Source of the DNA: VAZQ01 sp036555745 | GTDB lineage: Bacteria; Pseudomonadota; Alphaproteobacteria; Rhizobiales; Xanthobacteraceae | Length of the DNA: 64,000 bases | Reading direction: 5' to 3' | NCBI GenBank assembly: GCA_036555745.1 | Contig: DATBKV010000218.1 | Location: forward strand, 10,475-74,474 | Shown here: positions 41,002-50,061 of the stretch, piece after piece | Layout of the letters: each line of letters opens with the position of its first letter | Position numbering within the stretch: the first letter of the stretch is position 1 | Program-made: the position numbers and the translations under genes | The notes under the pieces: model-generated | Database searches by the model: none | What the model saw: only the letters and a program-made list of their open reading frames with translations | Told to the model about the DNA's origin: nothing

Positions 41002-43191
41002 TCAAGCAGCCTTCCGCAGCGATGGGGCGAGGTCGAAGCGATCGAGGTTCATGACCTTGTTCCAGGCCGCGGCGAAGTCTTTCACGAACTTCTCCTTGGA
41101 GTCCGCGCACGCATAGACTTCCGCAAGCGCGCGCAGTTGCGAGTGCGAGCCGAAGATCAAGTCGACACGCGTCCCTGTCCACTTGAGTTCGTTGGTCTTG
41201 CGGTCGCGCCCTTCGTACACGCCTTCGGAGCCGGCGGACGGCTGCCATTGCGTGCCCATGTCGAGCAGGTTGACGAAGAAATCGTTGGTCAGCGTCTCGG
41301 GCTTCTTGGTGAAGGCGCCGTGCTTGGACTGCCCGGCGTTTGCGCCCAGCACGCGCAGGCCGCCGACGAGAACCGTCATCTCGGGCGCGGTCAACGTCAG
41401 CAATTGTGCCCGGTCCACCAACGCTTCCTCCGGCAACATCAGTGGCTTGCCGCGGAGATAGTTGCGGAAGCCGTCAGCAACCGGTTCGAGCGGCGCAAAC
41501 GACTGCACGTCGGTCTGCTCCTGCGATGCGTCCATGCGCCCCGGCGTGAAGCGGACCTTCACGTCGTGGCCTGCGGCCTTCGCGGCTTTCTCGATTGCGG
41601 CGCAGCCGCCGAGAACGATCAAATCGGCAAGCGAAACTTTCTTGCCGCCGGCGGCCGACGCGTTGAACTCCTTCTGGATCGCTTCGAGCTTCTGAAGCAC
41701 CGTCGCGAGTTGCTTCGGCTCGTTGACCTCCCAGTCCTTTTGCGGCGCAAGACGAATGCGCGCACCGTTCGCGCCGCCGCGCTTGTCGGAGCCGCGGAAC
41801 GATGAGGCCGACGCCCAAGCGGCGGAAACCAGCTGCGATACGGACAGCCCGGAGGCCAGGATCTTGGCCTTCAGAGCCGCAATGTCCTGCTCCCCGATCA
41901 GTGGATGGTTCACCGCCGGGATCGGGTCCTGCCAGATCAGCGTCTCCTTCGGCACAAGCGGGCCGAGATAGCGCGCGATCGGTCCCATGTCGCGATGCGT
42001 CAGCTTGAACCAAGCCCGGGCAAAGGCGTCGGCGAACTCGTCCGGATGCTCGTAGAAGCGCCGCGAGATCTTCTCGTAGGCCGGGTCGAGCCGTAGCGAA
42101 AGGTCGGTGGTCAGCATGGTCGGCACATGTTTCTTCGACGAATCGAAGGCGTCCGGGATCGTGGCGGCGGCGCCTTTCGCCTTCCACTGGTACGCACCAG
42201 CCGGGCTTTTCGTCAGCTCCCATTCATTGTTGAACAGGTTGTCGAAGAAGTGGTTGCTCCACCTCGTCGGCGTCTGCGACCAGGTGACCTCGGGGCCGCC
42301 GGTGATGGCGTCAGCGCCGAAGCCGGTTCCATACCTGCTCTTCCAGCCGAGACCCTGGTCCTCGACGGCGGCGGCTTCCGGCACTGGGCCCATCAGCGAC
42401 GGATCGCCTGCACCGTGGGTCTTGCCGAAGGTGTGGCCGCCGGCAATGAGCGCGACGGTTTCCTCGTCGTTCATCGCCATGCGGAAGAATGTCTCGCGGA
42501 TGTCCTTGGTCGCCGCGACCGGATCGGGCTTGCCGTTCGGTCCTTCCGGGTTGACGTATATGAGGCCCATCTGCACCGCGCCGAGCGGATTCTGCAGTTC
42601 ACGTTCGCCGCTGTAGCGTTCATCCCCGAGCCACGTCCCCTCGGGACCCCAGTAGAGCTCTTCCGGCTCCCACACGTCGGCGCGGCCGCCGGCAAAACCG
42701 AATGTCTTGAAGCCCATCGACTCCAGCGCGACGTTGCCGGCGAGAACCATGAGGTCGGCCCAGGAGATTTTCCGGCCGTACTTCTGCTTGATCGGCCACA
42801 GCAGCCGGCGCGCCTTGTCGAGATTCGCGTTGTCCGGCCAACTGTTGAGGGGGGCGAAGCGCTGCTGGCCGGAGCCGGCGCCGCCGCGGCCGTCGGCGAT
42901 GCGGTAGGTGCCCGCGCTGTGCCACGCCATGCGGATGAACAGCCCCCCGTAATGGCCGAAGTCGGCCGGCCACCAGGGCTGCGAGTCCGTCATCAAGGCT
43001 TGCAGGTCCTTGATCACGGCATTCAGGTCGAGGCTCTTGAATTCCTTGGCGTAGTCGAACGCCTCGCCCATGGGATCGGACAGGCTCGAATGCTGGTGCA
43101 GAACCTGAAGGTCCAGCACGTCCGGCCACCAGTCCCGGTTTCTGTGTCCGCGGGTCCCGCCCGTGAACGGGCACTTGGTCTTGTCATCCAT
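41002..43191 (-). CDS. katG: Catalase-peroxidase KatG
   Basis: 729 residues, the usual length. The N-terminal haem domain has the distal triad Arg87, Trp90 and His91 in FIRMAWHSAGTYR, the Tyr of the Met-Tyr-Trp adduct in MGLIYVNPEGPNG, and the proximal His in LIAGGHTFGKTHGAG. The degenerate C-terminal copy (from about residue 430) is complete. It decomposes hydrogen peroxide and has peroxidase activity with a haem b cofactor in the cytoplasm. AGGAGG sits six bases before the ATG. No oxyR or fur gene adjoins. Confidence 0.97.
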   Translation of the reverse strand: MDDKTKCPFTGGTRGHRNRDWWPDVLDLQVLHQHSSLSDPMGEAFDYAKEFKSLDLNAVIKDLQALMTDSQPWWPADFGHYGGLFIRMAWHSAGTYRIADGRGGAGSGQQRFAPLNSWPDNANLDKARRLLWPIKQKYGRKISWADLMVLAGNVALESMGFKTFGFAGGRADVWEPEELYWGPEGTWLGDERYSGERELQNPLGAVQMGLIYVNPEGPNGKPDPVAATKDIRETFFRMAMNDEETVALIAGGHTFGKTHGAGDPSLMGPVPEAAAVEDQGLGWKSRYGTGFGADAITGGPEVTWSQTPTRWSNHFFDNLFNNEWELTKSPAGAYQWKAKGAAATIPDAFDSSKKHVPTMLTTDLSLRLDPAYEKISRRFYEHPDEFADAFARAWFKLTHRDMGPIARYLGPLVPKETLIWQDPIPAVNHPLIGEQDIAALKAKILASGLSVSQLVSAAWASASSFRGSDKRGGANGARIRLAPQKDWEVNEPKQLATVLQKLEAIQKEFNASAAGGKKVSLADLIVLGGCAAIEKAAKAAGHDVKVRFTPGRMDASQEQTDVQSFAPLEPVADGFRNYLRGKPLMLPEEALVDRAQLLTLTAPEMTVLVGGLRVLGANAGQSKHGAFTKKPETLTNDFFVNLLDMGTQWQPSAGSEGVYEGRDRKTNELKWTGTRVDLIFGSHSQLRALAEVYACADSKEKFVKDFAAAWNKVMNLDRFDLAPSLRKAA

Positions 43192-43356
43192 CGTTACCTC
43201 CTGAACTCTTTCCCTGAACTGTTTCGGCTCCTCGGGCGGTAGGTTACCCAAAGCCTCCCATCAGGGGAAATCGGATTTAATGTTCTTGCGATAAGACATC
43301 CTGATGAAAAGCATGGCTGCCCCTGTTGGGTCTGGGTTGCCGGTATTCTTCAGCGG

Positions 43357-44013
43357 TCAGCCCGGTTGCGGCAGCACCGTCTGCACGACCAAGCCGCGGG
43401 CGCGAGCGTCGACAACGCCGAGCGCTCGCAACGCGAACAGGGCGAGGCTCTGCACCTGCGCTCGCGCCACCGTCGCTTCCGGCGCGGCGGCAGGCGGGCG
43501 CGGGCCGACCACTCCGGCACTCAGGGCCCCTATCAGGGCGGAGGCCGCCATCGCGGCATCCTGATCCGGAAGACGTCCGGCGGCGATCGCGTTGCGGATG
43601 AGCTCGTCAAATCGCGCGGCGAGCGCCGCCCGGTAGGCGTTGCGGACGACCGCGGGCTGCGCCCCATCGGCGATCAGCGCGATGGCGAGGCGAGGCGAGG
43701 CCACCGCCCGCGCCGTGAAAATAGTCACGGCCGCCGCCAATGCAGAGAGGGGCCCCGGCGCGGCTCTCGCCGCCCGCTCGATGGCGGCCATCTCGCGCTC
43801 GCCAAGCGCCGCCAGGGCGGCGGCGACCAGCTCGGTCTTGGAGGGAAAATAGCGATACACTGTGCCGGCGGCGATCCCGGCACGCGCGGCAACCTCGACG
43901 ATTTGCACCGCTGCCAAGCCCTCCTCGACCACGGTCTCGCACGCCGCCGCCACGATTGCTGCCCGGCGGGCGGCAAGCCTGCGGGCGACGTTCTCGGTCC
44001 GTCGATAAGCCAT
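43357..44013 (-). CDS. TetR/AcrR-family transcriptional regulator
   Basis: 218 residues. The N-terminal helix-turn-helix domain spans about 15-65 (IVAAACETVVEEGLAAVQIVEVAARAG then GTVYRYFPSKTELV), the standard TetR signature. The C-terminal ligand-binding domain is Ala-rich and unassigned. A perfect 14-bp palindrome lies 26 bases upstream of its ATG, in the divergent region shared with a periplasmic binding-protein gene, so it probably represses itself and perhaps that gene. Ligand unknown. Confidence 0.92.
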   Translation of the reverse strand: MAYRRTENVARRLAARRAAIVAAACETVVEEGLAAVQIVEVAARAGIAAGTVYRYFPSKTELVAAALAALGEREMAAIERAARAAPGPLSALAAAVTIFTARAVASPRLAIALIADGAQPAVVRNAYRAALAARFDELIRNAIAAGRLPDQDAAMAASALIGALSAGVVGPRPPAAAPEATVARAQVQSLALFALRALGVVDARARGLVVQTVLPQPG

Positions 44014-44038
44014 GACGAATCAACCTCGCAAGAACAAA

Positions 44039-44052
44039 TGAACCATGGTTCA
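44039..44052. promoter_or_regulatory. Perfect palindrome, candidate TetR operator
   Basis: TGAACCATGGTTCA is an exact 14-bp palindrome in the 130-base divergent region between the TetR gene and the binding-protein gene. Its position and symmetry fit a TetR dimer site. Confidence 0.7.
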
Positions 44053-44143
44053 CAGCGGGGCAACGACGTTGGATGGCCGCACCGGCCAGCAGATGGTATC
44101 GTCTCGCCGCAGGCGAGAGCCCTAGCCAAGTGAGGGAAGACCA

Positions 44144-45148
44144 ATGCGTGCATCGCAATGGCTGCCGGCGTTGGCCGTCCTGCTCATGACCGTGACAGCG
44201 CAAGGCGCCGAGCCGGTGCGGATCCGAGCGAGTTGGATCGTGGCGCCGTCAGACTGGACGCCGCTGCTGCCGGAAAAGCCCGAGCTGATGATGCACAACG
44301 GCAAAAGCTATCTGTTCGAGCCGATGCGCTTCCAGGGCACGCCCGCCGTCATCACCGCGCTCGCCAACGACGAGGTCGAGCTCGGCAACTTGGCCTTCTC
44401 CTCGCTCGGGCTCGCGATCGAGAACGCGGGTCTCGACGATCTGCGCATCGTCGGCGATCAGTTCAAGGACGGCAGCGAAGGACACTACAGCAACCAGTTC
44501 TTCGTGCTCAAAGATAGTGCGATCCGCAAGGTCGAGGACCTCAAGGGCAAGGTCGTCGCCACCAACGCGGCCGGTAGCGCGGTCGACATCGCCATGCGCG
44601 CCATGCTGCGCAAGCATGGGCTCGAGGACAAGCGCGACTACACGGTGGTGGAGGCGCCGTTCCCCACCATGAAGGCGATGCTCGCGCAGAAGAAGGCTGA
44701 TCTCGCCTCGTTCGTGGCGCCGTTCGCGTTCGACCCGGGTCTCCAGGAGATCGCCCGGCCGCTGTTCAGCCAGCGCGACGCGCTCGGCCCGACCCAGATG
44801 ATCGTATGGGTCGCACGCGCCGGCTTCCTGCAAAAGAACCGCGCGGCCATGCTCGATTTCTTCGAGGATTCCGTGCGGGTGGTGCGCTGGTATCTCGACC
44901 CCAAGAATCACGACCAGGCCGTGCAAATCGCGGCCCGGATCACCAAGCTGCGCCCGGAACTGTTCGCGAGCTGGCTGTTCACCAACAGGGAATATGCGCG
45001 CAGCCCCGACCTCCTGCCCGACTTGGGCGCGCTGCAGTCCAACATCGACGTGCAGCGCGAACTGGGATTCCTCAAGCGCCCCCTCGATGTGAACAAATAC
45101 GCCGATCTGAGCCTGGTGCGGGAGGCGGCGCGGCGCATCAAACAATGA
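44144..45148 (+). CDS. NitT/TauT-type (NMT1-like) ABC transporter periplasmic binding protein, orphan
   Basis: 334 residues: a signal peptide (LPALAVLLMTVTAQGAE) and the NMT1/SsuA-like two-domain pattern: PAVITALANDEVELGNLAFSSLGLAIENAG, VEDLKGKVVATNAAGSAVDIAMRAML, then APFPTMKAMLAQKKADLASF. Proteins of this kind bind sulfonates, nitrate, aromatic acids or thiamine precursors for SsuBC/TauBC-like permeases. No ATPase or permease gene is next to it. The TetR gene is divergent with a shared palindrome. Confidence 0.85.
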   Translation: MRASQWLPALAVLLMTVTAQGAEPVRIRASWIVAPSDWTPLLPEKPELMMHNGKSYLFEPMRFQGTPAVITALANDEVELGNLAFSSLGLAIENAGLDDLRIVGDQFKDGSEGHYSNQFFVLKDSAIRKVEDLKGKVVATNAAGSAVDIAMRAMLRKHGLEDKRDYTVVEAPFPTMKAMLAQKKADLASFVAPFAFDPGLQEIARPLFSQRDALGPTQMIVWVARAGFLQKNRAAMLDFFEDSVRVVRWYLDPKNHDQAVQIAARITKLRPELFASWLFTNREYARSPDLLPDLGALQSNIDVQRELGFLKRPLDVNKYADLSLVREAARRIKQ

Positions 45149-45304
45149 CCTCGCGCGCGACCCATACGCGCTGTCATGCCGGCGCGAACGGGCACCCCCG
45201 TAAACGCGGAATTTCGCGACTAGGTAGCGCGAGACGCGGATTGCCCGATCACGCACTCGCGCAGATGATCGACGGCGGCGCACATTGATCGAGGAGATGA
45301 GCTA

Positions 45305-46075
45305 ATGCCGGCCACGGCACCCGCAGTCGCTCGGACCGCCAAGTCGAACGTCGCGCCAGCGGAATGGGAGCAGCGCGTGAATCTCGCGGCTTGCTACCGC
45401 CTGGTCGAGCATTTCGGCTGGACCGACTTGATCTACACCCACATTTCCGCGCGCGCACCGGGCGAGCACGGGCATTTCCTGCTCAACCGTTTCGGATTGC
45501 TGTTCGACGAGGTGACGGCGTCGAACCTGATCAAGGTCGATCTCGACGGCAACCTCATAGATGAGCCCGATGCCCCCATGCACAAGGCCGGTTTCGTCAT
45601 CCACAGCGCGATCCACGGCGGGCGCGCGGACGTCGACTGCGTAATCCATACCCATTCCAAGGCCGGCGTCGCGGTCGCCGCCATGAAGGAGGGTCTTCTT
45701 CCGCTTAGCCAGCACGCGCAGCTGTTCTACGGGCGCGTGAGCTACCACGATTACGAAGGCCTCGCGATTGACATCGATGAGCGCGAGCGGCTGGTGCGCG
45801 ACCTCGGGGACAATCCGGTGATGATCCTGCGCAATCACGGCTTGCTCGCGGTCGGCGCCAGCATTCCGCTTGCGTTCAGCAATCTGTTCAATCTGCAGTT
45901 CGCGTGTGAGACGCAGGTGCTGGCGATGGCGGGGAATGGCGCGCTCAACCTCCCGCCGCCCGCAGTATCGGCGCACACAGCCAAGCTCGCCGTTGCGGCT
46001 GATGCCCCCTTCGGCACGGAATGGGCGGGCCTGCTGCGCAAGCTCGACCGGCTGGATCCGTCGTACAAGACCTGA
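45305..46075 (+). CDS. Class II aldolase/adducin family protein
   Basis: 256 residues. The family zinc motif is intact: GRADVDCVIHTHSKAGVAVAA gives the HxH pair, and a further His lies in MILRNHGLLAVG. The first strand region is RLVEHFGWTDLIYTHISARAPG. It may be a fuculose-phosphate-type aldolase or a decarboxylase/epimerase relative; the substrate is not clear. GAGGAGATGAGCTA precedes the ATG. It follows the orphan binding protein by 156 bases on the same strand and converges with the ThDP enzyme gene. Confidence 0.88.
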   Translation: MPATAPAVARTAKSNVAPAEWEQRVNLAACYRLVEHFGWTDLIYTHISARAPGEHGHFLLNRFGLLFDEVTASNLIKVDLDGNLIDEPDAPMHKAGFVIHSAIHGGRADVDCVIHTHSKAGVAVAAMKEGLLPLSQHAQLFYGRVSYHDYEGLAIDIDERERLVRDLGDNPVMILRNHGLLAVGASIPLAFSNLFNLQFACETQVLAMAGNGALNLPPPAVSAHTAKLAVAADAPFGTEWAGLLRKLDRLDPSYKT

Positions 46076-46107
46076 CGACGCCCTGTTGCTCTCCCAGACG
46101 CAGGGAA

Positions 46108-47787
46108 TCACCCGCCAGCCTGCGCCTTCTCACGCGTGGCGGTGAGCGACATCGTGGGGGTGAGCGCCTCGGGATCGACCCTCAGGTGCAGGATCGCCGG
46201 CTTGCCCGACGCCTGCGCCGCCTCGAAGGCCGGAAAGAAATCGGCTGTCTTCTCCACGGTGGCGCCGTAGCCGCCGAAAGCGCGCGCATAGGCTGCGAAA
46301 TCCGGGTTCTTCAGGCCGGTTGCGATGACGCGGCCGGGATAATGGCGCTCCTGGTGCATGCGAATGGTACCGTACATGCCGTTGTCGATCACGATGACGA
46401 TGACCGGCAACTCATATTGCACGGCGGTGGCGAATTCCTGCCCGGTCATGAGGAAATCGCCGTCGCCGGCAAAGGCAATGACGGTGCGCTCGGGCGCCAT
46501 GCGCTTCATGCCGATCGCTGCCGGCACGCCATAGCCCATCGAGCCCGAGATCGGGGCGAGCTCGCTGCCGTAGCGGCGATAGCGCGTGTAGCGGTGGACC
46601 CAAACGGAAAAATTGCCGGCACCGTTGCAGACGACCGTGTCGGGGGGGAGCTTCGTGCGTAAGCCCACGATGATCTCGCCAAGATTGACCGGGCCGGGCA
46701 CCGCCGTCGGCTGATCGGTCCACGCCAGGAATTCGTCGTGTGCGGTCGCGGCCGCGCCCTGCCAGCGCAGCTCCCCCGGAGGCTGCAAGCCTTCCAACGC
46801 GGCGGCGAAGGCGGTCGGCGAAGCGTTGATCGGCAGGTGCGGCCGATAAACCCGGCCGAGCTCGTCGACGCCGGGAAAGACATGCACCAATGTCTGCCGT
46901 GGGCCCGGAATGTCGAGCAGGGTGTAGCCCTGCGAGGGCATCTCGCCCAGCCGGCCCCCCACCAGCACGATGAGATCGGCAGCCTTCACGCGGGCGAGCA
47001 GCTTGGGGTTGGGGCCGATGCCGAGGTCGCCGGCGTAGCAGGGATGCTCCGGATCAAACAGATGCGCACGGCGGAACGTAGTGGCGACCGGGATAACGAA
47101 TCGTTCTGCAAACCGCGCAACCCCGGCGCAGGCCGTCTGCGACCAGCGGCTGCCGCCGAGCAGCACGACGGGGCGCTCGGCCGCCCACAAGAGTTTCTGC
47201 AGCCGGCTCATGTCGGTGGCGCCGGGCCAAGTTTCAACCGGTTCGAAGGCGGGCGCATCGGGAACGGCGACGCGCTCGAGCAGCATGTCCTCGGGCAGCG
47301 CCATCACCACCGGTCCCGGCCGGCCGCTGGTAGCGGCGTAGAAGGCGCGCGAGACGAGCTCGGGAATGCGGACGGGGTCGTCGATCTCGGTCGCCCATTT
47401 GGCGATCGATCCGAACACGGCGCGGTAGTCCAGCTCCTGGAATGCCTCGCGCTCGCGCATGTCGCGCCCAACTTGACCGACGAACAGGATCAGCGGGGTG
47501 GAATCCTGGCGCGCGATGTGCAGCCCCGCCGCCGCGTTGGTGGCGCCCGGCCCGCGCGTGACGAAGCTGATGCCGGGCCGACCGCTGGCCTTGCCCACCG
47601 CCTCCGCCATGATCGCCGCCCCGCTCTCATGCCGGCACACCGTCACTGCGATGGCGCGGTCGTGCAAGGCATCGAGCGCGGCGATGTAGCTCTCGCCCGG
47701 CACACAGAAGGTGTGGCGCACGCCGTGAACGACGAGCTGATCGATCAAAACCTCGGCGGCCGTTCTCGTGCCGTCATTGGCGCGCAT
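46108..47787 (-). CDS. Thiamine diphosphate-dependent enzyme, acetolactate synthase-like
   Basis: 559 residues with the three TPP-enzyme domains. The catalytic Glu is Glu54 in VCRHESGAAIMAEAVGKASG. The middle domain has GGSRWSQTACAGVARFAERF, and the C-terminal TPP motif is FAGDGDFLMTGQEFATAVQYELP followed by IDNGMYGTIRMHQERHYPGR (GDG...N about 439-466). Likely reactions are decarboxylation or carboligation of a 2-oxo acid; it is not next to an ilvN small subunit, so it is probably a catabolic paralogue. CGGAG lies before the ATG. Confidence 0.87.
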   Translation of the reverse strand: MRANDGTRTAAEVLIDQLVVHGVRHTFCVPGESYIAALDALHDRAIAVTVCRHESGAAIMAEAVGKASGRPGISFVTRGPGATNAAAGLHIARQDSTPLILFVGQVGRDMREREAFQELDYRAVFGSIAKWATEIDDPVRIPELVSRAFYAATSGRPGPVVMALPEDMLLERVAVPDAPAFEPVETWPGATDMSRLQKLLWAAERPVVLLGGSRWSQTACAGVARFAERFVIPVATTFRRAHLFDPEHPCYAGDLGIGPNPKLLARVKAADLIVLVGGRLGEMPSQGYTLLDIPGPRQTLVHVFPGVDELGRVYRPHLPINASPTAFAAALEGLQPPGELRWQGAAATAHDEFLAWTDQPTAVPGPVNLGEIIVGLRTKLPPDTVVCNGAGNFSVWVHRYTRYRRYGSELAPISGSMGYGVPAAIGMKRMAPERTVIAFAGDGDFLMTGQEFATAVQYELPVIVIVIDNGMYGTIRMHQERHYPGRVIATGLKNPDFAAYARAFGGYGATVEKTADFFPAFEAAQASGKPAILHLRVDPEALTPTMSLTATREKAQAGG

Positions 47788-47979
47788 GGGCGTCTCCGGA
47801 GCGTTTACGAATGCTTATAGCGCGAAGGGCGGTCCAAATCGCCTGTCACGCTACCGCCATGGCCGATTGCGCAATATCACGCCGCTGCAATTGCCCGCGG
47901 GCAACGACGTGGAGCATCTCGGCGGTGCGGGTACGGCGGTAGCGTACGCTTTTCGCAGGCTTGCGGTTATCTCACGCCC

Positions 47980-48378
47980 TCACGTCGCGGGCTCAACCGA
48001 GACCACCTGGAACGTGTGCATCTCGCCGTCCGCGCCCCGGATCGAGACGTATTCGCCGTTGCGAAAGGCATGGTCGCCGAAGCGATAGCCGGCCTCGTCG
48101 TCGTCCTCCACTGTCTCATCGTAATCGAAGATCCAGCGCGCGTGCTCGGCTCCGCCCGGCTTGTGCACCAGACGGCCGATCTCATCGTCCTCGCCCTCCC
48201 AGAACCTTCGCACCCTGCAATGCTCGCGGTGTTTGCGCCAAAGCTCGACATCAATGCGCCCGTCGGGCCCGAGCGGAGCCGCGAACTCATAGCCGTGCTT
48301 GTCCGAGCCCTGGGGAAATTCCTTGGAGCGGGCGAGATTGAGCCGGATGCGCTTGAGCGCGTGCGGCAATTGGGTCAT
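47980..48378 (-). CDS. Conserved hypothetical protein
   Basis: 132 residues, not recognised. It is acidic and rich in Arg, His and Asp, with no signal peptide or membrane helix. The text HALKRIRLNLARSKEFPQGSDKHGYEFAAPL and the acidic stretch FDYDETVEDDDEAGYRFGDHAFRNGEYVSIRG suggest a compact cytosolic protein. AAGGAGG lies seven bases before the ATG, a strong ribosome-binding site. It is divergent from the phosphotransferase/kinase fusion. Confidence 0.7.
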   Translation of the reverse strand: MTQLPHALKRIRLNLARSKEFPQGSDKHGYEFAAPLGPDGRIDVELWRKHREHCRVRRFWEGEDDEIGRLVHKPGGAEHARWIFDYDETVEDDDEAGYRFGDHAFRNGEYVSIRGADGEMHTFQVVSVEPAT

Positions 48379-48510
48379 GACGGGCCTCCTTGGGCTTACG
48401 TGCAAGGCTAGCACAATGAACGGATCGCGGTGCTGCGGGGTTGACATGGCTCAATGCCCGGCGAGATGCGGCGGTCGCGGGGTGGACCGTGGCAGGGAAC
48501 CGCGACGGAC

Positions 48511-50052
48511 ATGACTGCGAGCGAATCCCAAGAACCGGTCTTCGCGCTGCTCGCCAATCCCGCGACCTACGGCGGTGCCGAGGTCAAGCGTATCGACACC
48601 CATGCCGCATCGGTGTTCCTGGCCGGCGACCGTGCCTTCAAGGTCAAGCGGGCGGTGCGCTTTCCGTTCCTCGACTACTCCACGCTCGAGCGGCGCAAAC
48701 TCGCCTGCGAGACCGAGCTCGAGGTCAATCGGCCGTTCGCTCCGGAAATTTATCGGCGCGTGGTGGCGATCACGCGCGAGACCGACGGCCGCTTGGCGCT
48801 CGTCGGCGCCGGCACCCCGGTGGAATGGGCGGTGGAAATGCGCCGCTTCGACGAGCGCGCGACCCTCGATCGGCTGGCGGATGCCGGCAAGGTCGATCCG
48901 GCGCTGGCGGATGCGCTCGGGCGAGCGGTCGCGGACGCGCATGCCGCCGCTCCCAGGCTCGAGGCGAAGGCGTGGATTAAAGCGCTCGCGAGCTACATCG
49001 AAGAGCACGTCGCCGCGTTCGCCGAAATGCCCGAGCTCTTCCCTCCGGAGGAGAGCGACGCGCTGGCGCGCGCCGGCCGCGCCGCCTATGCGCGCATTCA
49101 GCCGCTCCTCGTCGAGCGCGCGCGCAGGGGCCTGGTGCGCCGCGTTCACGGTGATCTCCATCTCGGCAACATTGTTCTGCTCGAAGGCCGGCCGGTGCTG
49201 TTCGATGCCATCGAGTTCAGTCCGCTGATCGCCTCAGGCGACGTGCTCTATGACTTGGCATTCCTGCTCATGGATCTCACCGAGCGCGACCTCAAAGCCG
49301 CCGCCAATATCGTGCTCAATCGCTATCTCTTGGCGAGCAAGCGGGTAGAGGATCTCGACGCCCTGGCGACGCTGCCGTTCTTCCTGTCGATGCGGGCGGC
49401 CATCCGCGCCAAAGTGACGGCGGCGCGGCTCAAGCAGCCGGAGGCGAAACCGCCGACCGGGACGGCGGCCGTCGCGCGCAAATATTTCGATTTTGCGCGG
49501 CGCGTATTGTCACCCTCGCCGGCGCTGTTGATCGCGGTGGGCGGCCTCTCCGGGACCGGGAAGTCGGCGCTGGCACGCGCGCTGGCGCCGGAGATCGGAG
49601 CGGTGCCGGGGGCGCTGGTGCTGCGCTCGGACATCGAGCGCAAGACGCTGTTCGGAAAGGGAGAGGAGGAGCAGCTTCCGGAGCAGGCCTATTCGCCGGC
49701 GGTCGGCGCCCGCGTCTACGCCACCATCGCCGACAAGGCGCGCCGCGCGCTCGCTGCCGGGCACTCGGCAATAGTCGACGCCGTGTTCGCGCGACCGCAG
49801 GAGCGGGCACTGATGGCGCAGTCCGCGCAGGCGCTCGGCGTGCCGTTCCATGGACTCTTTCTTGAGGCCGACCTCGCCACGCGCCTTGCGCGGGTGGGCG
49901 GCCGCGGCCGCGACGCCTCCGATGCCGACGCGGCGGTAGCACGGGAGCAGGAAAGCTACGAGCTCGGCGCGCTGGACTGGACCCGCGTCGACGCCTGCGG
50001 CACGCCGGAGGACACGCTCGCGCGAGCGCGGGCCGCGTTCGCGCCGCCATAG
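48511..50052 (+). CDS. Aminoglycoside phosphotransferase-like and AAA kinase fusion protein
   Basis: 513 residues. The N-terminal 320 residues are of the APH/ChoK type, with ATP-loop text (VFLAGDRAFKVKRAVRFPFLDYST) and the catalytic HGDLHLGNI (about 212) followed by FDAIEFSPLIASGDVLYDL (metal-binding Asp). From residue 340 a P-loop kinase domain begins at GGLSGTGKSALARAL, with SDIERKTLFG and IVDAVFARPQERALM, like the Zeta-toxin/gluconate kinase group. The fusion is a known family of unknown substrate, often called bifunctional APH/ATP-binding protein. It converges with livF, the stops being six bases apart. Confidence 0.85.
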   Translation: MTASESQEPVFALLANPATYGGAEVKRIDTHAASVFLAGDRAFKVKRAVRFPFLDYSTLERRKLACETELEVNRPFAPEIYRRVVAITRETDGRLALVGAGTPVEWAVEMRRFDERATLDRLADAGKVDPALADALGRAVADAHAAAPRLEAKAWIKALASYIEEHVAAFAEMPELFPPEESDALARAGRAAYARIQPLLVERARRGLVRRVHGDLHLGNIVLLEGRPVLFDAIEFSPLIASGDVLYDLAFLLMDLTERDLKAAANIVLNRYLLASKRVEDLDALATLPFFLSMRAAIRAKVTAARLKQPEAKPPTGTAAVARKYFDFARRVLSPSPALLIAVGGLSGTGKSALARALAPEIGAVPGALVLRSDIERKTLFGKGEEEQLPEQAYSPAVGARVYATIADKARRALAAGHSAIVDAVFARPQERALMAQSAQALGVPFHGLFLEADLATRLARVGGRGRDASDADAAVAREQESYELGALDWTRVDACGTPEDTLARARAAFAPP

Positions 50053-50061
50053 CTATAGCTA
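50050..50061. repeat. Palindrome joining two convergent stop codons
   Basis: TAGCTATAGCTA is a perfect 12-bp palindrome; its left TAG is the stop of the phosphotransferase/kinase gene and its right half, read on the other strand, is the TAG stop of livF. Confidence 0.6.
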
